A DNA stretch of 64,000 nt from Clostridium sp. UBA1056 (lineage in GTDB: Bacteria; Bacillota; Clostridia; Clostridiales; Clostridiaceae): assembly GCA_002316385.1 (NCBI GenBank), contig DCDL01000024.1, positions 221,749-285,748 on the forward strand, given 5' to 3'. The position numbers and the translations under genes are program-made. Below, piece after piece: positions 36,901 to 44,465 of this stretch; position 1 is the first letter of the stretch, and each line of letters opens with the position of its first letter. Below the pieces are notes generated by a model. The model was not told where the DNA came from. It was given only the letters and a program-made list of their open reading frames with translations, and searched no databases.

Positions 36901-38530
36901 CTGTTGTACTAGGTTGTGATATTATTTCTACTGGTAGCGATGATAATGCTAAATTACTTAAATCTCTTGGTATTGTTGTTGGGGTAGTACTATTTGTTCT
37001 TATAGAAGATGGTGTTGATACTAGACCCGCTGGTGGTGTATCAGAGAGTGTTCCAGAATTTAATTCAATATTTCCTGTATTAGGTATGTTAATCCTATAA
37101 TTAACTACATCGCCGACTTCTGCTTCTGTTGTAGTAGAGTAGGTTCCTATATCATTTACTCTCGCTTCTTGCACAACAGTAAAGGATGGACCAGTTGCTG
37201 GGACTACTAAGGTACTTTGCCTTAGTTCAATCTGTCTATCTGGATTTCCTGGTTCAATTACATCTGTATAAGTCACTTTCGCTTCATTAGTAACTTTATT
37301 TGGATTACCTATTATAGTTCCTTCAAAGATTATTTCTGTTGGATGTACTCCTGAAAGTTGCACCGGTATTTCTGGTAGTGCTAAATTATCTACTCCAAGG
37401 TAGGCTCCTTGCTTTAGTGCCAATCCATTAATTCTTATAGAACTTAAATCTACATTTATATTAGGATCTACTAAATTATTTAATCTTGTCCCACGCACAG
37501 GCATATTTCCACTATTTGTAATTGAAATCGTATATCTTAATCTATCTCCTGGATTTGCTAAACTTTTATCTACCTCATGAGTAACATATATAGACATAAT
37601 TGGTGATTCACTTGTGGGAATTTTTAACATCTTTGGAACGGCTTCTGCACTTACTTGTGTTGATGGTGTGATTGTAGTATCTTCATAGGATACTGTAGCT
37701 TCATTAACTATATTGCCATCTAAAGGAATTCCAATTACTCTTCCACTAAAAGTTACTACTGTAGGATTTGTATCAACAGTTCCCATCTCACTACTTTCTT
37801 CAGCTGGAATATCAGTCAATTGTAAATTACTCATATCTGTGATTACTTCTGGCATCTCACCATTAATCTTTACTGTAGACAAATCTACTTTAAAGTTAGA
37901 ATCAAAAATATTGTGCAAAACAGCTCCTTTAATTAAAGCAGTTCCTATATTTCTTATATTTATAGAATATTCTATAATATCTCCTAAATTAAATTGTGAT
38001 TTATTTGTTTCTTGTGCTACATCTAAAAGCATAACTTTAGCTGTAGCTATTACCTCATTAGAAATAATCTCTTCTGAAATCTCTTCTCCTGGCGTTAACT
38101 CAAAATAATATTTAGCTGTAGCTGTATTTAAAAATTCATAAGGTGAAGTTTTAAAAACTGTATCTACATTAGCTTCAAAACGTACAGTTATAAATTCATC
38201 CTTTGAAAGTGTATTTGTTATAGTTATTCCTGATTGGATATCTTCGCTTGAAGGATCATTTCCTATCTTTAAAGTTCCTGGATTTATACTCAATCCTACT
38301 GGCAAAGTATCTTTCAATTCTATTTTAGTTATATCTATATCACTAATGTTTTTTATAGTAATTTCATATGGGATTGTATCATTTTCAACTACAAGTACAT
38401 TATCAGAATCGGGTGTTTTTTTCAGTGTTATTTTAGCATCATTTGTATCATCTGCAGATATATCTTTCATCCTATTTTTGTTTATACCTTTTGCATCATC
38501 ATTTGTTTTTGCATCTACATGAATATGCAT
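33962..38530 (-). CDS. Giant DUF11-repeat protein without signal peptide, probable spore-surface protein
   Basis: 1522 residues from ATG 38530 (AAGGAGTGAT upstream). Ten repeats of roughly 130-140 residues each carry the DUF11 pattern 'GDxVxYxIxITNTGN...LxDxL...V' (for example GDTVNYRITITNTGNVAF). A different C-terminal domain of about 100 residues follows (SQKYNIVINVLYSIVLSYRS and YKVEIPNPGY). There is no signal peptide, no transmembrane anchor and no LPxTG motif, so it would be made inside a cell; deposition on the spore by the mother cell would solve this. Nearby CsxC-like genes support that idea. Confidence 0.75.
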   Translation of the reverse strand: MHIHVDAKTNDDAKGINKNRMKDISADDTNDAKITLKKTPDSDNVLVVENDTIPYEITIKNISDIDITKIELKDTLPVGLSINPGTLKIGNDPSSEDIQSGITITNTLSKDEFITVRFEANVDTVFKTSPYEFLNTATAKYYFELTPGEEISEEIISNEVIATAKVMLLDVAQETNKSQFNLGDIIEYSINIRNIGTALIKGAVLHNIFDSNFKVDLSTVKINGEMPEVITDMSNLQLTDIPAEESSEMGTVDTNPTVVTFSGRVIGIPLDGNIVNEATVSYEDTTITPSTQVSAEAVPKMLKIPTSESPIMSIYVTHEVDKSLANPGDRLRYTISITNSGNMPVRGTRLNNLVDPNINVDLSSIRINGLALKQGAYLGVDNLALPEIPVQLSGVHPTEIIFEGTIIGNPNKVTNEAKVTYTDVIEPGNPDRQIELRQSTLVVPATGPSFTVVQEARVNDIGTYSTTTEAEVGDVVNYRINIPNTGNIELNSGTLSDTPPAGLVSTPSSIRTNSTTPTTIPRDLSNLALSSLPVEIISQPSTTDLTYNTTTGIISKISNTAIINLIEPNANFTVTKEATVNGLGVPSDNISAIVGDTINFILSVTNTGNVTLTDGSFNKFLSDGLKLDENSVTVNEESIVVAGDGLTNIPLGELPIGTTLNPSTTIIKFNVVITSKKNSISDIDTISYKGVETSLALLTKDSNAVIVNVQPTADYSVVKEFKINKQGDYASDKMANEDDIVNCRITITNTCGIAFTGGTLNDILDSNLTIVSNSITVNGLPRTATGNDLVNIALPSLPVGGPQNPGTTVILFDATITGLGPIISNTASISYNPAGPQPPINKTPSPAIITVNHPSKNPDFIAVKEVRTNESGNYVASTTANQGDTVNYRITITNTGNVAFNNGGTLTEILNDNLAVEANSVFVGNTIVPVIGNNLNNMTLPPLNIGSSITVKFSAKVLSNGIGILNEATPITYNYTGQISPTTKSSTIAKVNADLLGMTKTVCSKSASLGTILTYTVVLTNNSLQPLNNIVLNDLLDSNLTLIPGSIYVNGVLKPIEITLNNLSLPSLPVTTPKSSNTVTFSAKVTGVGTVATNQTTATYLVGAEHETRTAASNVVTTTISAPYISVAKSVNLCRAMIKDTLRYTIIIANRGNVKITNIILADKLDERLEVVPGSVRINGAPPLQEKVDIHKLSLPDLLAPTGVQTMTTLTITFDAVIKDIKRYLNSSSMYCQETSKPFTVCNHAMIAYGFDGEVIGVLKTNRVSTDIIIPSPCLTAVKSVSSECARVGDILTYTIILNNTGNMPLTGIVLSDIVPTNLIVNPSTIKINGVPVPGAAANTLMNLKIPNMPVPPAGSLEPIVVAFDVTVGSISSNSVFNRRPCIQNMATVTYRRVGSRFSMTTNTNTVSTRITNNSSKYDAFVPINLSPCDPLVDTVLQVTPTVRSISPSSQKYNIVINVLYSIVLSYRSADGKMKEITKHYKVEIPNPGYTVSTKVTVNSVGNPIIIKGHQVNVKLRFNITN

Positions 38531-38830
38531 AAAATCACTCCTTATTATATCTAATATTTGTACTCTAAAGTTAATTAATATGGATTCATTAGTTATCAAG
38601 AAAACTACGTTCTTTAATTTTATTTTAGATAACTATAATCTCATTTTGTAATATAACCTTCTCCTCTTTTGATTCTTTAAACTCTCTTTAGTTTTTCTTT
38701 AATAGCTAATTAAATAGCTTCTTTATATAATATGAAAATTTTATTAAGGTTGTACCATATAACTTTTAATTTTTTCAATTCTGATACTCATTAACTCTAT
38801 TATTTCTAAATAAATATTTATGTACACAAG

Positions 38831-38858
38831 TGTAAATATTTCCATATAAATATTTACA
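38831..38858. promoter_or_regulatory. Palindromic operator candidate upstream of rubrerythrin
   Basis: TGTAAATATTT (38831-38841), spacer CCATAT, AAATATTTACA (38848-38858): perfect 11-base arms. It lies 110 bases before rubrerythrin and 300 bases before the divergent DUF11 gene. A peroxide or metal repressor is possible but not shown. The rest of 38531-38967 holds nothing else clear. Confidence 0.55.
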
Positions 38859-38967
38859 TTATATTTGTTATATGGTAAACTATATTTAAATTGTTAGATA
38901 ATAATTATTATTAAATAATAAGTTACTTTAAATGGTAATATTATTAAAAAGAAGAAAGCGGGGAATA

Positions 38968-39510
38968 ATGATGGGAAACTTAAAAGGAACTAAAACGGAG
39001 GCTAATTTAGCAGCAGCATTCGCAGGAGAATCTCAAGCTAGAAATAAATATACTTTTTATGCTTCAAAGGCTAAAAAAGAAGGCTATGAACAAATTGCTG
39101 CTCTTTTCACTGAAACTGCAAATAATGAGAAAGAACATGCAAAAATATGGTTCAAGCTTCTTCATGATGGCATAGGTGATACTATGGAAAATCTTAAAGA
39201 TGCAGCTTCTGGTGAAAACTATGAATGGACAGACATGTATGCTAAATTTGCAAAAGAAGCTAAAGAAGAAGGTTTTGACAAAATTGCTTACTTATTTGAA
39301 GCTGTAGGTAAAATTGAAAAAGAGCATGAAGAAAGATACTTAGCTCTACTAGCAAATATTGAAGAAGGAAAAGTTTTTGAAAAAGAAGAAAACGTAGTAT
39401 GGCAATGTGCTAACTGTGGATTCATCTATGAAGGAGAAAAAGCACCTAAGGCATGTCCAGTATGTGCACATCCTCAAAGCTACTTCCAACTATTAGCTAA
39501 AAATTATTAA
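38968..39510 (+). CDS. rbr: Rubrerythrin
   Basis: 180 residues. An N-terminal four-helix di-iron domain has [27 protein letters not shown] and EKEHEERYL ligands; a C-terminal rubredoxin-like domain has [10 protein letters not shown] and CPVCAHP. It reduces hydrogen peroxide to water in anaerobes. The start is ATG 38968 or 38971, with a weak G-rich binding site (GCGGGG); the frame is open to 38932. It is monocistronic. Confidence 0.95.
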   Translation: MMGNLKGTKTEANLAAAFAGESQARNKYTFYASKAKKEGYEQIAALFTETANNEKEHAKIWFKLLHDGIGDTMENLKDAASGENYEWTDMYAKFAKEAKEEGFDKIAYLFEAVGKIEKEHEERYLALLANIEEGKVFEKEENVVWQCANCGFIYEGEKAPKACPVCAHPQSYFQLLAKNY

Positions 39511-39669
39511 TACTATAAAAGTGCATATTCACTTGAAAAATTTCACAGTGAATAAAAAATAAATTACTAGGCTATTTTTAGATACTCTAAAATTTCTTCA
39601 ACAGGCTTACAACTTGTTGCAGCATCATAAATCCAAATAAAAAAACTAATCTTATTAAATGATATATTG

Positions 39670-39710
39670 CAGACCTAAAGCTTACTAAGAGAGGTTTTGG
39701 GTCTGTTTTT
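39670..39710 (+). terminator. Terminator-type hairpin, first copy
   Basis: CAGACC(TAAAG) pairs with (TTTTG)GGTCTG and is followed by TTTTTT. Near-identical hairpins occur at 40787-40827 and 41879-41919, marking the repeat unit of the csx region. Confidence 0.75.
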
Positions 39711-39738
39711 AAGAGAAAAGTTATCTCTATCAGCATGT

Positions 39739-39778
39739 CCTCGACAATACTTAATATTAGTGTTGTCGAGGAGTTTTT
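39739..39778 (+). terminator. Second hairpin of the repeat unit, first copy
   Basis: CCTCGACAA (39739-39747) and TTGTCGAGG (39763-39771), with partial pairing inside, followed by AGTTTTTG. Repeated at 40857-40889. Confidence 0.75.
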
Positions 39779-39847
39779 GCCTTATAAGGTAAATAGATAT
39801 AGCTTGATAATTGTAAGCACATTTATTATATAGAAGAAATTTTTTAT

Positions 39848-39898
39848 TCATATAGGAACAAAAATTAAAAATTCATATATGAACAAAAATTAAAAATT
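39848..39898. repeat. 25-base tandem repeat, two copies
   Basis: The unit TCATATAGGAACAAAAATTA plus AAAAT occurs twice in a row (second copy with one change). It lies just before the first CsxC-like gene; the second gene keeps only one degenerate unit at the matching place. Confidence 0.6.
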
Positions 39899-39966
39899 CG
39901 TATATTATGTAGTATAAGGTTTCACTAACCATATTTTCATTAGATAAAAATGGAGGAAATGTTATT

Positions 39967-40746
39967 ATGAATGATAATAAAATGAATATAAATAATAATA
40001 GATGTCCAGCAGCTCCTTGTGCAGCTGTTACTTCTGTACCACAATCACTAACTGAACAAATTCCTGTAACTCCTGTTGTTATTGCACCTGGACCTGCAGT
40101 TGTTAAGATTCCAGTTGTATTAGCAGAAGTAAATATAACCATTCCTGTTGAAGCTGTTATTACATTAGACCAACCAGCTATGGAAATTAAACGAATTAGA
40201 AAGAATGTATTTTTAACTCAATCCCGTATTATTCCATTTTCTCAAGATGATGAATTTAATACTGGAATACTATTTATAGCAGGTTTTATAAGAAAGAATA
40301 TTGAGTTTGCAACTCAAACTTGTACGACAGCTGGAACTCCAAATTTTTGTGGAGATATAAGACAGTGTACAGTTGAAGTACCTTTTAATTTCACAACAAG
40401 AATTACTTTCCGTAGACCACCGATTTTTGTTGAAAATACCACTCCAAGTGAATTAGAATTCTTTACAGATAAACTTCAAGGTTGCGATGTTTGTGCAGAT
40501 CCAGTAATTGGACGTAATCCTTGTGATCAGAGTCTTTTCTTTAGAGAATTCTTTAATGAAAAACCTTTTACTGAATTAGTAAGAGCAGATATTGCTGAAG
40601 TTGATATTCATACAAATCCAACCTTCAGTTGCACAGTTCCTACAGAACAAAGGTTTACTGAAATTACAGAAAAAGCAGTAGTAAATTTAACACTAAAAGT
40701 ATTACAAAAACAACAAGTAGAAGTTATGGCAATAGGAACTTGCTAG
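39967..40746 (+). CDS. CsxC-like spore-surface protein, copy 1
   Basis: 259 residues. A short Asn/Cys-containing N-terminus is followed by SVPQSLTEQIPVTPVVIAPG, VKIPVVLAEVNITIPVEA and IRKNVFLTQSRIIP, a pattern remembered from clostridial exosporium proteins of the CsxC/SPOCS-like group. Cysteines are frequent (CPAAPC, CTTAGTPNFCGD, GCDVCADP), suggesting disulphide-linked assembly. No signal peptide, as expected for a mother-cell product. GGAGG precedes ATG 39967. The neighbouring copy is about three-quarters identical by eye. Confidence 0.65.
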   Translation: MNDNKMNINNNRCPAAPCAAVTSVPQSLTEQIPVTPVVIAPGPAVVKIPVVLAEVNITIPVEAVITLDQPAMEIKRIRKNVFLTQSRIIPFSQDDEFNTGILFIAGFIRKNIEFATQTCTTAGTPNFCGDIRQCTVEVPFNFTTRITFRRPPIFVENTTPSELEFFTDKLQGCDVCADPVIGRNPCDQSLFFREFFNEKPFTELVRADIAEVDIHTNPTFSCTVPTEQRFTEITEKAVVNLTLKVLQKQQVEVMAIGTC

Positions 40747-40786
40747 GAATTGAATTTAAAAATTACTCTTATTAAATGATATATTG

Positions 40787-40827
40787 CAGACCTAAAGCTT
40801 ACTAAGACAGGCTTTAGGTCTGTTTTT
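40787..40827 (+). terminator. Terminator after CsxC-like copy 1
   Basis: Perfect 12-base arms CAGACCTAAAGC and GCTTTAGGTCTG followed by TTTTT. Confidence 0.9.
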
Positions 40828-40856
40828 AAGAGAAAAGTTATCTATACCAAGCATAT

Positions 40857-40896
40857 CCTCGACAATACTTAATATAAGTGTTGTCGAGGAGTTTTT
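40857..40896 (+). terminator. Second hairpin of the repeat unit, second copy
   Basis: CCTCGACAA (40857-40865) and TTGTCGAGG (40881-40889) followed by AGTTTTTG, matching 39739-39778. The remaining bases up to 41059 mirror the region before copy 1. Confidence 0.75.
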
Positions 40897-41059
40897 GCCT
40901 TATAAGATAAATAGATATAACTTGATAATCGTAACCATATTTATTAGCTAGAATAATTTTTTTATTCATGGATGAACAAAAAGTAAAAATTTGTATATGA
41001 TGTAGTATAAGGTTTCTCTAACCATATTTTAATTAGATAAAAATGGGGTAAATGTTATT

Positions 41060-41821
41060 ATGAATGATAATAAAATAAATACAAATAATAATACATGTGT
41101 AACAAATCATTGTGCAACTGTTACTACTCTACCACAATCACTAACTGAACAAACTCCTGTAACTCCTATTGCTATTAAATCTGAACCTGTATTTGTTAAG
41201 ATTCCAGTTGTATTAGCAGAAGTAAACATAACCATTCCTGTTGAATCTACTATAACATTAGACCAACCAGTTATGGAAATTAAACAAATTAAAAAGAATG
41301 TATTTTTAACTCAATCTCGTATTATTCCATCTTCTCAAGATAATAGACCTAGTAATGGAATACTATTTATAAAAGGTTTTATAAGAGAGAATATTGAGTA
41401 TGCAACCAAAACTTGTAGTATAATTGGAATCCCAAATGTTTGTGGAGATACAAGACAGTGTACAGTAGAAGTTCCTTTTAATTTCACAACAAGAATTGCT
41501 TTCGTTAGACCACTGATTTTTGTTGAAAATACCACTCCAAGTGAATTAGAATTTTTTACAGCTAAACTTCAAGGTTGCGATGCTTGTTCAGATCCAGTAA
41601 TTGGACATAATCCTTGCGATCAGATTTTTTTCTCTACAGAATTCTTTAATGAAAAACCTTTTACTGAATTAGTAAGGGCAGATATTGCTGAAGTTGATAT
41701 TCACACAAATCCAACTTTAAGTTGCACAGTTCCTACAGAGCAAATGTTTACTCAACTTACAGAAAAAGTATTAGTAAATTTAACACTAAAAGTATTACAA
41801 GAACAACAGGTAAAATTATAG
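41060..41821 (+). CDS. CsxC-like spore-surface protein, copy 2
   Basis: 253 residues, same domain pattern as copy 1: LPQSLTEQTPVTPIAI, VKIPVVLAEVNITIPVES, CGDTRQCTVEVPFNFTTRI and FFNEKPFTELVRADIAEVDI. The unit is duplicated with its flanks: starts are 1093 bases apart and upstream and downstream hairpins recur. Differences cluster in the N-terminus, the segment after IIP and the C-terminal tail, which lacks the final Cys of copy 1. GGGGTAA replaces the better ribosome site of copy 1. Confidence 0.65.
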   Translation: MNDNKINTNNNTCVTNHCATVTTLPQSLTEQTPVTPIAIKSEPVFVKIPVVLAEVNITIPVESTITLDQPVMEIKQIKKNVFLTQSRIIPSSQDNRPSNGILFIKGFIRENIEYATKTCSIIGIPNVCGDTRQCTVEVPFNFTTRIAFVRPLIFVENTTPSELEFFTAKLQGCDACSDPVIGHNPCDQIFFSTEFFNEKPFTELVRADIAEVDIHTNPTLSCTVPTEQMFTQLTEKVLVNLTLKVLQEQQVKL

Positions 41822-41878
41822 CACTATAATTTTAAATAATATAAATCTAAAAATTTACTATTTTTTGATAATATAAAA

Positions 41879-41919
41879 CAGACCTAAAACTTACTAAGAG
41901 AGGTTTTGGGTCTGTTTTT
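41879..41919 (+). terminator. Terminator after CsxC-like copy 2
   Basis: Arms CAGACCTAAAAC and GTTTTGGGTCTG (one G-U pair) followed by TTTTT; third copy of the unit's hairpin. Confidence 0.9.
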
Positions 41920-42110
41920 AAGAAGAGATAAATATTCATTAATTTATATTGCATATTGATTTAAAATCTATATTGTAGTTGAATGCTATAATAGTGCAAA
42001 AATGATTCAATAATTTTACAACTGATGAATAAATATTAAAACTGGCTACAACTACATAGGTACGCTAAAGACTAATAGAGTTATTTTTCCTATAAATTAA
42101 ATATAAATCC

Positions 42111-44423
42111 CTACGTTATAGGCATTAGCTTTTGATATATATCATTTTTATATCTTTTATCTAAAAGTACTATGGTACCTTTATCTTCTTCAGTTCTAAT
42201 AACTCTACCCATAGCCTGTATAACCTTATTCATTCCTGGAAATGTATATGCATAATGAAATCCTGGCTCTCCTATTTCATTAAAGTAATCTTCTATAAGT
42301 TTTCTTTCAAAGGATATTTTAGGTAACCCTACCCCTACAATTATAGCTCCCTTCAGCTTATCACCAATTAAGTCTATACCTTCAGAAAATACTCCTCCAA
42401 GAACTACAAAACCTATAGTTCTATTATTTAAGCTTTTATTTTTAAATGAGAATCTTTCTAAAAATTCTCCTCTTTCTTCCTCTGTCATAATACTATCTTG
42501 TAGATATATATTATCTCCACTAAAATTCTCACAGTAAACTTCATATACCTTTGTCATATATTCATAGGAAGGAAAAAATACTAAAAAGTTTCCTTCACGG
42601 TTGTTGAGAGTTTCGTTAATGTATTTACATATTGGATAATAACTGCTCTCTCTATACTTATATCTAGTATCTACATCATATTTTAGAATTAACTCTCGAT
42701 TTTCTGGAGGAAAGGGTGACTGAAGTTTTATACTATAGCTTTTTTCATCTCCGCCTAACAGTTTTTTAAAATAGTTCATTGGAGATAAGGTAGCTGAGAA
42801 GAATATACTGCTTATATTACCTTTAATACATTCCTTTATTACATTGCTTGGATTTAAACAGAATATTTTTATCTTTATATCTTTATCCTCATTGTTACAA
42901 TAAAGTACAAAATCCTTTGAAAATAGCTCACCTATTCTAATGAAATCTAGAAATGAAAAATACACATTTAAAAATATTTCATCTATATTTTCTCCACCAT
43001 GTTCTTTTAAGTAATTTTCACCTTCAGTTACGAAAAGCCTTAAAAGAGCTAGGATTTCTCCCGGGCCTTCCTTTATTATTACATTACCTTTTTCTCCTAG
43101 GGTATATTCCTTTAAAAGTTTAGTTACTTTATTTATTATACCTATGAGTTTTTTGTTCTTATATTTAAATTCTTTTTTTAACTCTTTTAAATCACTTGTG
43201 TTTATTTCAGCAGAATACATATCTCTTCCACGATCTACTAGATTATGAGCCTCATCTATAAGAAATATATAAGGGGTATCATTAAAGGCCATTCTCTTTA
43301 TCATAGCCTTTGGGTCAAAAAAGTAATTATAATCACCTATTATAAAATCACACCAAGCAATTAAGTCTAGAGATAATTCAAAAGGACAAACTTTATACTG
43401 CCTACTGTATTCCTGTATAACCTGTTGATTAAAAACCTCATTATTCTCTAGCAGAGCTAATATGGCATCATTAACTCTGTCAAAGTGTCCCCTCGCATAT
43501 TCGCAGGCATCCCCATTACATATTCGTTCCTCTTGAAAACAAATTTTATCTTTTGCTGTAATAGTTAAAGTTCTAAGCTTCATACCAGATTTTCTTAATA
43601 TATCTAGAGTGTTTTCTGCAACTCCCTTAGTAATATTTTTTGCTGTAAGATATATAAGTTTAGATGAATTATCTATAGTAAAAGACTTTATAGCTGGAAA
43701 AATTGTTGAAATTGTCTTACCTGTTCCTGTAGGTGCTTCAATATAGATATCCTTCTTTTCCTTTATAGTTCTGTATATATTTACAGCTAACTCCCTTTGA
43801 CCTTTTCTATAATTTTTAAAAGGAAAAATTAACTCTTCAATGGAGTTATCTCTTATTTCTACCCAGTTACTTTGTAGTTGAATCCACTTAATATATCTAT
43901 CCATTACTTCATAAAAAAACTTCTGTAATTCATCTCTGGAAAAAGTTTTTGAAAAGGTCTTAGTATGTAAGCTTTCTCTATGACAATATATGAGATCTAT
44001 GTCTATTTCTCTTAGGTTTTCCTCTTCACAGTATACATATCCATATAGTTTTCCTTGAGCCCAGTGAAGAAAATTTTCATTTTCTTCAAGGGTAAGTAGG
44101 TCCTTCATAGTTGTCTTTATTTCTATTATTTTTACTTCTTTATTATCCTCTTGTAAATCAGTGATAATAACACCATCGGCCCTGCCTTCTAAAGTAATGC
44201 TTATGTCCTTGTAACATAACTCTTTAGAAAGATACATCTCATTTATATAGGTCTTTTCATCCACTTGCTCACATTGCTCTTTTAGCTCTTTTTGTATGAC
44301 CTTGTGAAGCCTAGTGCCCTCTTGTGCTGATGAAATTCCACCTATTCTATCATCAATATCTCCTTGTCTATAAATAAATTCTATTAAATTTCTAACAGAT
44401 ATCCTCATATTATTTTCTATCAT
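42111..44423 (-). CDS. XPD/DinG-like Fe-S DNA helicase fused to a PD-(D/E)XK nuclease-like domain
   Basis: 770 residues. Residues 30-190 look like a Cas4/RecB-type nuclease: EGRADGVI (Asp83) then EIKTT (Glu101, Lys103). The helicase has Walker A APTGTGKT (230-237), four cysteines at 295, 302, 307 and 346 fit for the [4Fe-4S] domain, DEAH at 390-393 and late motifs including QAMGRVIRTEED. The family unwinds DNA 5' to 3'. It presumably works in repair; the nuclease part could be active. AGGAGA supports the ATG at 44423. Confidence 0.85.
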   Translation of the reverse strand: MIENNMRISVRNLIEFIYRQGDIDDRIGGISSAQEGTRLHKVIQKELKEQCEQVDEKTYINEMYLSKELCYKDISITLEGRADGVIITDLQEDNKEVKIIEIKTTMKDLLTLEENENFLHWAQGKLYGYVYCEEENLREIDIDLIYCHRESLHTKTFSKTFSRDELQKFFYEVMDRYIKWIQLQSNWVEIRDNSIEELIFPFKNYRKGQRELAVNIYRTIKEKKDIYIEAPTGTGKTISTIFPAIKSFTIDNSSKLIYLTAKNITKGVAENTLDILRKSGMKLRTLTITAKDKICFQEERICNGDACEYARGHFDRVNDAILALLENNEVFNQQVIQEYSRQYKVCPFELSLDLIAWCDFIIGDYNYFFDPKAMIKRMAFNDTPYIFLIDEAHNLVDRGRDMYSAEINTSDLKELKKEFKYKNKKLIGIINKVTKLLKEYTLGEKGNVIIKEGPGEILALLRLFVTEGENYLKEHGGENIDEIFLNVYFSFLDFIRIGELFSKDFVLYCNNEDKDIKIKIFCLNPSNVIKECIKGNISSIFFSATLSPMNYFKKLLGGDEKSYSIKLQSPFPPENRELILKYDVDTRYKYRESSYYPICKYINETLNNREGNFLVFFPSYEYMTKVYEVYCENFSGDNIYLQDSIMTEEERGEFLERFSFKNKSLNNRTIGFVVLGGVFSEGIDLIGDKLKGAIIVGVGLPKISFERKLIEDYFNEIGEPGFHYAYTFPGMNKVIQAMGRVIRTEEDKGTIVLLDKRYKNDIYQKLMPIT

Positions 44424-44465
44424 ATTTTTCTCCTAATAGGTAAACCTATGATTAAATTTTAGGAA

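Noticed and set aside
33962..38530. Plus-strand open frames of 64-131 codons inside the DUF11 gene
   Set aside because: They are shadows of the repeat-rich minus-strand gene, recur with the repeat period and lack ribosome binding sites.
33962..38530. Regular repeats suggesting a CRISPR-like array
   Set aside because: The repeats are long, coding and divergent at DNA level; no short identical repeats with spacers are present anywhere in the window.
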